From an uncultured Flavobacteriaceae bacterium (GTDB lineage: Bacteria > Bacteroidota > Bacteroidia > Flavobacteriales > Flavobacteriaceae), in NCBI GenBank assembly GCA_947498845.1, contig CANMLX010000010.1, forward strand, positions 53,616-117,615: a stretch of DNA of 64,000 nt. Direction: 5' to 3'. Shown in pieces: positions 37,491-46,338 of the stretch. The notes under the pieces are model-generated. The model did no database searches. It was not told the DNA's origin and worked only from the letters and a program-made list of their open reading frames with translations. The translations under genes were made by a program, and so were the position numbers. Positions within the stretch are counted from its first letter, which is position 1; the number at the start of each line of letters is the position of its first letter.

Positions 37491-37496
37491 TTTATA

Positions 37497-38123
37497 TTAA
37501 GAATAACCATTTTCAAATGCATATTTAACAAGACCTTTTGAATTTCTTACTCCCGTTTTTTCAATTAAATTTCTTCTATGTGTTTCAACTGTACTATGTG
37601 CAATTTTTAACTCATTTGATATCTTAGGTGTTGTATAACCATCTGCGATTAACTTTAAGACGTCTATCTCTCTTTTTGTTAATTTGATTTCGCCAGCTAC
37701 ATATTTGCTTGTCATACTAGAGAATACTGTTTTTGTGACTTCTTCTCCAAAATACTGTTCCCCATCGTACAATGTTTTAATAGCTCTAGTAAGTTCTTCT
37801 TTTCCTTTATTTTTAAGAACATATCCTTCTGCACCTATTTCCATAATTCTTTTAATAAACTTTATATCATTATACATTGTCAATATAAGTACTTTAACAT
37901 GCGGAAATTTATTTTTAATCTCTCTGGTCAACTCTACACCATCCATTTTAGGCATATTAATATCAGAAACCACGATGTCTATTTCTTGGTTATCTAATAA
38001 GCCAAGAACATCGTAACCATTATGTGCTAAACCGCAAATTTCGATATCATCGTTAGGCATTAATAAGGACGTTAATCCTTCAATGACAATATCATGGTCA
38101 TCTGCTATTATTATTTTAATCAT
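37497..38123 (-). CDS. NarL/LuxR-type response regulator
   Basis: 208 residues. The receiver domain has the acidic pair (ADDHD, Asp8/Asp9) and phospho-acceptor Asp54 in VVSDINMPKMDG. The C-terminal LuxR helix-turn-helix reads LTKREIDVLKLIADGYTTPK with HSTVETHRRNLIEKTGV. Its start overlaps the kinase stop by 8 bp, so the two are coupled. Target genes unknown. Confidence 0.94.
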   Translation of the reverse strand: MIKIIIADDHDIVIEGLTSLLMPNDDIEICGLAHNGYDVLGLLDNQEIDIVVSDINMPKMDGVELTREIKNKFPHVKVLILTMYNDIKFIKRIMEIGAEGYVLKNKGKEELTRAIKTLYDGEQYFGEEVTKTVFSSMTSKYVAGEIKLTKREIDVLKLIADGYTTPKISNELKIAHSTVETHRRNLIEKTGVRNSKGLVKYAFENGYS

Positions 38124-38928
38124 AATCTAAATTCTTATTTGGTATATCTATACTTATTGTCGTTCCATTTTCAAAAGATGAATCAATATTTAATTGACCA
38201 TTAACGGAATTAACTCTTGAGGCAACATTTTTTAAACCCATTCCAGATAGTTCATCCAGATTCTTTACATCAAACCCTTTTCCATTATCTTCAACAACAA
38301 TATTTAATGTCTCAGCGCTTAATACCAATTGAATAATAAATTCTGTTGATTTAGAATGTTTTAAAATATTATTCACCAACTCTTGAATGATTCTATAAAT
38401 GATGATTTCTAAATCGTTTTTCAAACGACCTTCTATTCCGTGAGTTATTAAAGAAACATCTATCTGGTTACTTTCTTTTATAGCAGTTACAAGGTCTTCC
38501 AAAGCAGGAATCAACCCAAATTTTGAAAGCACCCCAGAACTCATATTATGCGCAATTTTTCTTACTTCCACACAAGCTGCATCAAGTAATTCATTTGCTT
38601 TTGCATACTGCTCTTGACTTTGAGTTTTTAAACTATTTATATTGTCCTCAACAGATTTGTAATGAATTTTAACCATTGATAGCATACTGCCCAATCTATC
38701 ATGCAAATCTCTAGCAATTCTTTGTCTTTCTTTTTCTTGACCTTTAAGCCTTGCATCAATAAATTTTAGTTCCTGTTTCTTAAGAAGGTCAATAACTTTT
38801 TGGTTTTCAACTTTAAATTTTGTGTTCTGAATATGTATCTTTTTTCTAGCTTTAAATAGAAGGATGCTTTGTGTAATAATAATACACAAAGAAATAAATA
38901 AGATTATATATAACGTAGATACAGACAA
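38116..38928 (-). CDS. Sensor histidine kinase (HisKA_3/NarX type)
   Basis: 270 residues. One N-terminal membrane helix (YIILFISLCIIITQSILLF), a coiled-coil, the H-box RIARDLHDRLGSMLSMVKI (His76) and a HATPase domain with N-box, VVEDNGKGFD and GMGLKNVASRV. There is no extracellular sensor domain, so it probably senses through the membrane helix or a partner, perhaps the 140-residue membrane protein downstream. Confidence 0.93.
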   Translation of the reverse strand: MSVSTLYIILFISLCIIITQSILLFKARKKIHIQNTKFKVENQKVIDLLKKQELKFIDARLKGQEKERQRIARDLHDRLGSMLSMVKIHYKSVEDNINSLKTQSQEQYAKANELLDAACVEVRKIAHNMSSGVLSKFGLIPALEDLVTAIKESNQIDVSLITHGIEGRLKNDLEIIIYRIIQELVNNILKHSKSTEFIIQLVLSAETLNIVVEDNGKGFDVKNLDELSGMGLKNVASRVNSVNGQLNIDSSFENGTTISIDIPNKNLDYD

Positions 38929-39101
38929 GCCAATAAGATTTATTGACTCAAAATTAAGAAAATAATTTTAAAAAAGAGTATAATATATGTATTATTGCAA
39001 ATATAATTTATAAAAACAAGGTCAAAAACATCTAAATTGATGATTTTTTATATCCTCAATTATGATGATATTTTGGATTTAACTAAAAGGAAATAATTAT
39101 A

Positions 39102-40066
39102 ATTAGCCCATTCCATACACATTTTGCTTCCACTCCTCTGCCCTTTCTGCAAAAAGAGTATTCCATTACATTTTTAAAGAAACTTTTAGGAAAGGAAAAA
39201 ATCTAAAAAGAAAAGTAGGTATTTATAATCGCTTTTTTCTCCCAAGCAAAGTTACATAACGCAGAACATTATAGTACATTTTATAACAATTAGCGAAATA
39301 GCGCTTTTGGGCGATATTTGACATAATTGCAGATATAACGTCTTTAGACTTATATCGATAGTAATTATGTCAAGCTAATTGTGGCTTCTATAGAATAGTT
39401 TAGATGTGTAGCTATAATTCCATATTATGTAAAATATCCCCGAATATGCAGTCTATACAATAAACTTTCGTCTGGGGGTCATTAAACATTTGGCTTTTGG
39501 CTTTTGTACTATAATTAGCCGTTATGTAAAATTGCCGCTCGCAAACGCTCGATTGCTTTTTAAAAATAATTATGCTGTCGCAGTAATTTTTTTAAACACA
39601 ATAATCCACCGCTTGCCACCGCCAAAAAAAGCTAGCTTTTGCTTCTTGTTTAAAATTCCCGTATTCGATGAAAATCCCGCAAGATTTTTTTCTAAGCAAT
39701 TCTCGTCAAGGTTGCCGCAAGAGAATAAAATTTTTCCAGCGCATTATCCAGGCATAAAATTTTATACACTTGCTCAAATTGTGCATTTGTTTAAAACTTT
39801 TAAGTGTTTGCATATCTTTTTTTCTTGATAAAAAAAGAAACAAAAAAATCAAGGCTGCATAAAACTTTGGAAACAATGTACGGCTTAATCGCTATATTTT
39901 AGAAAACATTGTAACTCTTTAAGATTGCTATGAACTAACTTTAAACCTTGTTCTTATTAAGAATATGTATTGCTAGTCCTCTAAAATATATACGCTCTTT
40001 CGCCTATTGTTTTGACCAAAGTTTTCTGAGGCCGTTTTAAAACATTTAGATTCTATTTTACATAAT
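39102..40066. repeat. Interspersed repeat, copy B (long form with upstream block)
   Basis: Upstream block 39102-39250 (CCCATTCCATACACA, GTATTCCATTACATTTTT, GGAAAAAATCTAAAAAG), then the motif TTACATAACG...TTATAGTAC (39252-39277) and its inverted partner GTACTATAATTAGCCG (39506-39521, continuing TTATGTAA). The core 39424-40066 (643 bp) has perfect 13-bp terminal inverted repeats (39424-39436, 40054-40066) and is largely identical to copy A. No gene is seen between 38929 and 40267. Confidence 0.88.
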
Positions 40067-40267
40067 GTTAGGGGCTAGATTTATTTTATGAATTATATCT
40101 GATTATCAGTTGAATAAATTTACTACTTCTCTCCTATTTTGAATTTAATCTTAATAAAATATAGTGTTTATTCCTTTCAAAATATAGATGAAATACCTAT
40201 ATTAAAAGATATAATACTAAAACCTAACCTTAGTTCGTTATATTTGTACAAAATTTAAGGAAATAAT

Positions 40268-41299
40268 TTGAGTCAATTTGATTACATAAAAGAATTAGCA
40301 AAGTATGGTCTAGAAAATGACCAAGAACGATTATTGACTGTAATTAATGAGCTTGTTGAGCATTCTAAAAAAACTAAAAAAGTGAATTTTGCAATACAAT
40401 TGCAATCTATACTTAAAGAATCTATGCGTCAGCAAAGTGCAAATAGTCTTACTAAAGTTGGTTCAGACTCTTATTATAAGCGTATTGATGATCGTGATAT
40501 GCAAGATTTGATTCTTGAAAAAATCACCTCAGATTATTCCCTAGATAATATTGTTGCAGATGATGATGTAATGGGAGAATTAAAACATTTCATCGAAGAG
40601 CACGATAAAATTGAATTACTTCAAAAATTTAAACTTCCTGTTTCTAATAAATTATTATTGCACGGCCCATCTGGTTGTGGTAAAACACTCGCTTCTTATG
40701 TCATTGCTGGTGAGTTAAAGAAAATGATGGTTGTTGTAAATTTAGGAGCAATTGTTTCTTCTAAACTAGGAGAAACTAGCAAGAATCTTTCTAAAATATT
40801 TAAGAAAGCGGCACTTGAAGATTGCATCATCTTTATTGATGAATTTGATAGTCTTGGTAAAGTACGAGATTACAGTCAAGACCACGGAGAAATGAAACGA
40901 GTGGTAAATACAATTCTTCAATTATTTGATTATTTACCTCAAAGTAGCATTGTTATAGCTGCAACAAATCAAAAAGAAATGCTAGATACAGCATTGACAA
41001 GACGATTTGATAATATCATAGGATTTTCTTTGCCCAATACACAACAAGTTAAAAATCTTGTCGAATTGACTTTGAGTAAGAGCGGATTTGTATTTAGTAA
41101 TAAAAGAGAGGCTTCTAAAATTATAAAACAGTGTGAAGGACTGTCTTACTATAGTATTCAAAAAACGTTACTTACTGCTTTGAAACGTAGTTTATTTAAA
41201 AATAACGATAATACTGTCAAGTCAATTACTAAGATTGATAGTCAGATATGGAAAGACCTTGTTATAGCTGAGAAGAAATCTTTAGAGATTAAAGCTTAA
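40268..41299 (+). CDS. ietA: AAA ATPase of an IetAS-type defence pair
   Basis: 343 residues starting at TTG (40268-40270). An N-terminal helical region (about 1-90) precedes a single AAA+ domain: Walker A GPSGCGKT (133-140), Walker B CIIFIDEFDSLG (Asp191, Glu192), sensor-1 Asn234 in IVIAATN, and arginine fingers RRFDNI (245-246). Together with the subtilase on the opposite strand this matches IetAS, first described as a plasmid exclusion/stability pair in Agrobacterium and later as an anti-phage system. The usual layout is co-directional; here the two genes converge and their stop codons overlap within TTAA. The assignment rests on domain pairing and has not been confirmed by search. Confidence 0.85.
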   Translation: MSQFDYIKELAKYGLENDQERLLTVINELVEHSKKTKKVNFAIQLQSILKESMRQQSANSLTKVGSDSYYKRIDDRDMQDLILEKITSDYSLDNIVADDDVMGELKHFIEEHDKIELLQKFKLPVSNKLLLHGPSGCGKTLASYVIAGELKKMMVVVNLGAIVSSKLGETSKNLSKIFKKAALEDCIIFIDEFDSLGKVRDYSQDHGEMKRVVNTILQLFDYLPQSSIVIAATNQKEMLDTALTRRFDNIIGFSLPNTQQVKNLVELTLSKSGFVFSNKREASKIIKQCEGLSYYSIQKTLLTALKRSLFKNNDNTVKSITKIDSQIWKDLVIAEKKSLEIKA

Positions 41300-43725
41300 A
41301 CTTCCCCTTCTAAGTCTGTCTCAACTTCAGCTACACTAATAACTTCTACATTATTTATTGCTCTTAATTCATCATAGAGACGATCAGTATTAACCTTTAT
41401 AGTTTCTTCAATTTTAAGAACTAAAGAGAAGTTAAACTCATTTGGATAATTTTCCACTTGGGATGCCATTATTTGATTCGAAAGTCTCGCTTGTACTGCT
41501 AATTTAAATGTTTTGTCCTCATCGCGTAATTGTTCGACATCTACATTGAAGGTTATTTTTTGCACATTACTGTAAGGTGCAGGAGTAGATTTATCTCTAG
41601 CAGATTGCGACCAAGTAAGGTTAGAACGCAATCTAGAGTTAAGTTCTTTTTGTACTCTATTAATCTCTGCAGATGTATGATTTTTATAGACACTAAATGC
41701 CATATGTAGCGGACAGTAAGTAAGCTGATTGTGTTGTAGTGGTAAGAAGCTAAAACATAAAGTAGCTGTAATTTTTAGAATACGGCTTGTTTTTCCAAGT
41801 GGTGTAGAAATAAGGTATTCAGGGAAATGAATGGGATAAATCTTCTGTTCTTCACTTTTAATACTGTCTTCTAAAATCATTGTTGCATTATTTTCATTAG
41901 AGAAAATAGTACTATCTGAATCTATAAGTCCATAGCCAGAAGTTCTGTTAAGCAATGATTTATGAGGGTCTGGATATATCGTATTTGCTAAAGAAGCACC
42001 ATTGATTATTAGTGCTTTCAATGTTTGAGATTTGAGGTTAGGATAAGCTATTTTAAGTTGAGCAGCAAGATTAGCCACTAGTGGTGCTGCAAGACTTGTG
42101 CCTACTTCTTTAGTATAACCTATAGCTGGATTAGAAGACAAAACCGACATTGCAGCATTATCCATAAAATCTATTGTTGTTGGATTATAAAAACCATAAT
42201 CACCTCCACTTTCTAAAACATCTGGTTTAAAAAGATTTTTGTTCAGTTTTCGTGTTGTATAAATTGCTGCTAAGTCTATATGGTCAGTACGTGAGTAAAT
42301 GGTTGGAAATTCTTTACCAGAAGCTATACCATTAAAAACGCCTTTGTAAAGTCCATCTGCAGCAGCTCCTACTGTCATATTATTCATCGAATCTGCTGGC
42401 GTGTTTAAGTTGGTATGCTCACTATTGAAGTAGTTTAGGTCATAGTCGGTATTCTCATTCATTGCGTGAGCATTATTACCCGTACTTATAAATATCAAAC
42501 TGTCTGTGGTGTGAGCAAATTTATCTAACTCATAAGTATAATTTGAAAACATTTCATTTGTGATCTTGTGACTATTATAACAAATAGTAAGAACAAAAAT
42601 ACCTAGCTGTGGATATTTTTCTTTTGCAGCATACAACATTTCAAGTACTTTCTTTTCAGAAAGATATCCATCGCCTCCTCCTAGTAGTTTTATGGATAAT
42701 AGTTTTGCACTAGCATTTACTTCTCCTTCAAAATTATTGATATGATTTGCTCTCCCTAATGCTGCGAGAGCTCCTACCATTGTACCGTGCCCATTATCTC
42801 CACAGTCATCGATTAATGGATTACCATCTAAAGTAAAAGTATCATCTTGCACTGTAATACTAGCAAGAGGCGTTTGCATACTAATACCAGTATCTAAAAT
42901 TCCTATTAGAGGTAAGTTTTCTTCTGCATTAGCAATTTCAAAACCAAACTCCCTGTTAGGTACATTATAAACTCCTGGTCTCACTACACCAGATAGTGAC
43001 GATGTAATACTTTCTATTATATCAAAGTTTTGGGCAATAGCAGTAAGTTCTGCAAGAGTAGCATCATAAATCTCTAATCTATTTGCTTCTCTGTCTATAC
43101 TGTAGCTAATAATATGGTCTTTTAAATAGAATTCTAGAGCAGCAATAATTTCATTTTCAACCTCTGAACTTGCAGGTAATTCTATAGTTTTAAGAACTAC
43201 TACGTTTCCAATGTTCTCTGCATTTACTTTAAGCACATCACTTAATGTTAGTAACTTAAAATTTTTCACAAAAAGCACATTTTTATTAAAAACAGCTTCG
43301 ATATTATCTTCTAATCCCCTATTTATTAATCCTTCAACACTCGTAATGAATATTTTAAATTTTTCACGGTCAGAAATAGAAAATAGTGCTGTTCTATTAT
43401 AATTTGTAAAGCTTACACCTTCTAATCCAAACGTATTATACCAAATACTATAGTACTTTTCAAGATGAAATTGCCCCATAAAATCTACCTCTACATAATC
43501 TACATCATAAGGAACATTAATAGTAGCATCTTTAGCAGCAGCTTTTATTTGAAGGTCGTCACGGTATGAGCGTAAATCTTCTCTAAATGTACGAGCCATA
43601 AAGAAATAATTTGGCTCATGGTTAGCGTCAGAATCTGCATCTCCAAAACCATAATTAAACTTAACGCGTCCAATTTCAGATCGCTGTTTATCGGCAATAA
43701 TTCTTAAGTGGTTTCTATTTGGCAT
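41296..43725 (-). CDS. ietS: S8 subtilase of an IetAS-type defence pair
   Basis: 809 residues, no signal peptide, so cytoplasmic. A long N-terminal region (about 1-265) precedes the subtilisin fold with the complete triad: Asp278 (GILDTGI), His313 (GDNGHGTMVG) and Ser544 (VGTSLAAPLVA), with the oxyanion Asn in ISTGNNAH. A C-terminal beta-rich domain follows (about 620-809). In IetAS the protease is the presumed effector, held in check or activated by the ATPase. Flanked on both sides by interspersed repeats (copies B and D), as for a mobile module. Confidence 0.87.
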   Translation of the reverse strand: MPNRNHLRIIADKQRSEIGRVKFNYGFGDADSDANHEPNYFFMARTFREDLRSYRDDLQIKAAAKDATINVPYDVDYVEVDFMGQFHLEKYYSIWYNTFGLEGVSFTNYNRTALFSISDREKFKIFITSVEGLINRGLEDNIEAVFNKNVLFVKNFKLLTLSDVLKVNAENIGNVVVLKTIELPASSEVENEIIAALEFYLKDHIISYSIDREANRLEIYDATLAELTAIAQNFDIIESITSSLSGVVRPGVYNVPNREFGFEIANAEENLPLIGILDTGISMQTPLASITVQDDTFTLDGNPLIDDCGDNGHGTMVGALAALGRANHINNFEGEVNASAKLLSIKLLGGGDGYLSEKKVLEMLYAAKEKYPQLGIFVLTICYNSHKITNEMFSNYTYELDKFAHTTDSLIFISTGNNAHAMNENTDYDLNYFNSEHTNLNTPADSMNNMTVGAAADGLYKGVFNGIASGKEFPTIYSRTDHIDLAAIYTTRKLNKNLFKPDVLESGGDYGFYNPTTIDFMDNAAMSVLSSNPAIGYTKEVGTSLAAPLVANLAAQLKIAYPNLKSQTLKALIINGASLANTIYPDPHKSLLNRTSGYGLIDSDSTIFSNENNATMILEDSIKSEEQKIYPIHFPEYLISTPLGKTSRILKITATLCFSFLPLQHNQLTYCPLHMAFSVYKNHTSAEINRVQKELNSRLRSNLTWSQSARDKSTPAPYSNVQKITFNVDVEQLRDEDKTFKLAVQARLSNQIMASQVENYPNEFNFSLVLKIEETIKVNTDRLYDELRAINNVEVISVAEVETDLEGEV

Positions 43726-43859
43726 TTTTTACTGTTAATCTTAAAACTTAACAAGTTAATAAACATTCTTATTATTCAATTATAAAATTTAACAAAAATT
43801 CTGGAAGTGAATTAATAGCATAATAACCTTAGATAATTCTAATTTATTCATTTTAAATA

Positions 43860-44242
43860 ATTAATCCCATTCCATACACATTCCCACTTCACTCCTATCG
43901 TCGCTTCGGGCAAAGCGTATTCCATTACATTTTTAAAGAAACATTTGAGAAGAAAAAAATTAAAGAAAGATTTGTCTTTGGGAAAGCTTTTTCCCAAAGC
44001 AAAGTTACATAACGCAGAACATTATAGTACACTTTTAATTATGGATTAGCCAGTGGCTGATTTATAATTAAAACAAGGTGAAACTAAATTTTGATGTTTA
44101 CTAAGAGTGATAGCTATAATTCTATATTATGTAAAATATCCCATAAAGTCTTGTGCTCACAATAAACTGTAGTACTTGGGTCATTAAACATTTGGCTTTT
44201 GGTTTAGTACTAAATAATAAACATTCTGCTGTTTGTACTATA
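43860..44242. repeat. Interspersed repeat, copy D
   Basis: Upstream block 43860-44003 (TTAATCCCATTCCATACACA, GTATTCCATTACATTTTTAA), motif TTACATAACG...TTATAGTAC at 44005-44030, ATTATGTAAAATATCCC at 44126-44142, ACTTGGGTCATTAAACA at 44174-44190, ending near TTGTACTATA (44233-44242). The long-form tail is absent. Confidence 0.82.
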
Positions 44243-44299
44243 AAAAAAATTAATCCCTTTAATTTATACATCTATAAAAGATGTATGATAGATCACTGT

Positions 44300-44554
44300 C
44301 TACCTTATAAATTTCTTATGAGGTAGATTACATAATTTAAAACCAACATTCATCCATATACTTTCATCATAAACTAAATCTTCAAAGCCGGGGTAAGGAA
44401 TAACATCATAATCAGCAGACTTATTATAGTTAGACAATTCTCCAACTACTTTGCCTTCATATTCGATATACCAACCATAATTTCTTACTAAATCTGATTT
44501 TTTTAGTTCTATTCTATCTCTGTACCATTTAATTATCTTAGAAAACATATTCAT
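44300..44554 (-). CDS. Small protein of unknown function
   Basis: 84 residues. The composition is protein-like (DLVRNYGWYIEYEGKVVGEL, PYPGFEDLVYDESIWMNVGF). I do not recognise the family. The abrupt end (CNLPHKKFIR) next to repeat copy D could mean a truncated longer protein. Confidence 0.5.
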   Translation of the reverse strand: MNMFSKIIKWYRDRIELKKSDLVRNYGWYIEYEGKVVGELSNYNKSADYDVIPYPGFEDLVYDESIWMNVGFKLCNLPHKKFIR

Positions 44555-45047
44555 TATTAAATCTTTTTAGGGAAGGCTACACTCATTTCGTTATTTTTTA
44601 TAAATACCTATACTCTGGAATCGATAAAAGTATCTCGCCAAGACACAAAGTCGTAAAGTGTAATATAGTAATACCAAATAAACTATAAAGTTATTCTAAA
44701 ATACACAGTTGCTTTTTTCTCTTTTGAAGCTGTGGGATGTTTCCATAGCATAGCTATGTAAGCATTACCACAATAAAGAAAGAGGAAAAATGAACACGTA
44801 TTTTGGCGTAATTATATGGATTATTTAGTATAATTCTTGGATTCTATTTTTACGACAACTACCTCAATATAAAAACAATATTTGCTATATACTATTCTTA
44901 GGCCTTGGCGCCTTTATGCGACAACCAAATCGCAATTGTACACCTTAAACGGAAGAAGTTTTCCTAAATCGGTTCAATTAATTCTTAGTCGCTCTTAAAA
45001 ACACAATAATTGCGCTTAACTCACTGGAATTACTTTTATTTCACTCA
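44555..45047. other. Non-coding stretch with fragments of a CGCCAAG/CAAAG-type repeat
   Basis: No gene that I can support. Short degenerate pieces CTCGCCAAGACACAAAGTCG (about 44631-44650) and, inverted, CTTGGCGCCTTTATGCGAC (about 44903-44921) resemble each other and a dispersed Bacteroidetes sequence. A ten-codon minus-strand frame overlapping the M50 stop (MSEIKVIPVS) is probably chance. Confidence 0.3.
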
Positions 45048-46286
45048 TTATTTTAATAAAAAATTTATAAGACCTCTAATAGATGTTATAGATCTTGAAA
45101 CTAAAAAAGTCTTAAATCCTTTTATGGAAAAACGAATAACCAATATATAAAATATTAAAGGTAATATGAGTTTTTTTAATGTTTTGGTATTAAATGTATT
45201 ATTTTCAGTAAACTCCTTAATAAAGGAAAAAAAATTCATTGGAAAACTAAATATAGCCAAAGAATCATTCCATAAAATAATCCCAATAAATACAAATATA
45301 AATGATGTACTAATTATCGAATAAAGAATGAGAAATAAATTTTCTTTATTGAAATTTAATTTTTTCTTTTTAAGAATCCAATACATAAAATCTAATAATA
45401 ATATATTTGATTTTTTTCTAAGATTACTTATTCCAATGATATCTGACAATATCCAATACCCATCTGTTCTTAAAAAAGGATTTAGATTTATAATTATACT
45501 AATAATACCCCAAAAATATAAGATTATTAAAAATTCTATTTGTCTTGTAAATAAAAAAATAATGCCAGAAATAGATGTAATTATTATTTGTATGTAGATT
45601 CCCCCTAGATTAACAACAATTCTTTCTTTTCGTTTTAATTTCCATATATCCGAAACATTTGCATACATAACTGGGGATAACAGATAAAAACCAAATCCAA
45701 CATTACCATGATTTGCGCCATAAAATTTACTGGCAGCCGCGTGCCCAAACTCATGAAAAATTAAGATTATTAAAGAAATTGGAATTAGTATCACCAGATT
45801 TAAAAGGTTAAATTGTTTAATACCTTCAACTGCATAATTATAGTGATAAGCCCCAACAAAGAAAACAAACATAAAGGATAAAATAAGTAAAGGATAAAAT
45901 AGGCTTGGAGAATATAAATGGGATAATACTTCAGTTATTGGTGATATCCATTTTTTTTTTAGTATTGTAGTACTTAACTTTAAATAATCTGCTTTACCTA
46001 CTGGTTCATATGCAAATTCATTATTTTCGATAATGTGATATTTTCCTAATTTTTTAAATAATATATAATAGGCAGAATCTATTTTAATCTGTTGTTTAAA
46101 TGTTATTAAAAATATTTTACAAATTTCATCAAGTGTTCTTTTTCCATCTACTAAATTCAATAAATTAAAAACACTCTGATTAACGTTTAATCTATGGTTT
46201 AATTTTTGATGAGTAATTAGAAAACCACCATTATCAAAAGGAACAATATTAATATCAATTGATTTAACTGGAATAATATTCTTCAT
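45048..46286 (-). CDS. PqqD-like/M50 membrane zinc protease of a putative peptide-modification locus
   Basis: 412 residues. Residues about 10-90 resemble a PqqD-type winged-helix domain (LNHRLNVNQSVFNLLNLVDG, RTLDEICKIF), the fold that binds leader peptides in many RiPP pathways. A polytopic membrane domain follows, with the site-2-protease motif HEFGH (178-182) and the second metal motif NPFLRTDGYW (269-278, Asp275). Related PqqD-M50 fusions occur in RiPP clusters, where they are thought to cut or export the modified peptide. Third gene of a minus-strand unit, 52 bp after the terpene-cyclase-like gene. The role is inferred. Confidence 0.8.
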   Translation of the reverse strand: MKNIIPVKSIDINIVPFDNGGFLITHQKLNHRLNVNQSVFNLLNLVDGKRTLDEICKIFLITFKQQIKIDSAYYILFKKLGKYHIIENNEFAYEPVGKADYLKLSTTILKKKWISPITEVLSHLYSPSLFYPLLILSFMFVFFVGAYHYNYAVEGIKQFNLLNLVILIPISLIILIFHEFGHAAASKFYGANHGNVGFGFYLLSPVMYANVSDIWKLKRKERIVVNLGGIYIQIIITSISGIIFLFTRQIEFLIILYFWGIISIIINLNPFLRTDGYWILSDIIGISNLRKKSNILLLDFMYWILKKKKLNFNKENLFLILYSIISTSFIFVFIGIILWNDSLAIFSFPMNFFSFIKEFTENNTFNTKTLKKLILPLIFYILVIRFSIKGFKTFLVSRSITSIRGLINFLLK

Positions 46287-46338
46287 TTTTTTTACTATTG
46301 TAAAAGGTACTTAAATTAAAAATATATTTTCATTGTGT

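Noticed and set aside
37497..43725. Two-component pair as part of the IetAS system
   Set aside because: They are separated by a ~1 kb repeat and have opposite partners; no evidence of a shared operon.
30305..44242. CRISPR array or integron cassette array
   Set aside because: The repeats are hundreds of bases long, few, and not regularly spaced, with no cas or integrase gene. attC-like folding could not be shown, so only a general recombination role is suggested.
45018..45050. Ten-codon frame (MSEIKVIPVS) overlapping the M50 stop as a second precursor peptide
   Set aside because: Too short, no leader, and no resemblance to the 29-residue peptide.
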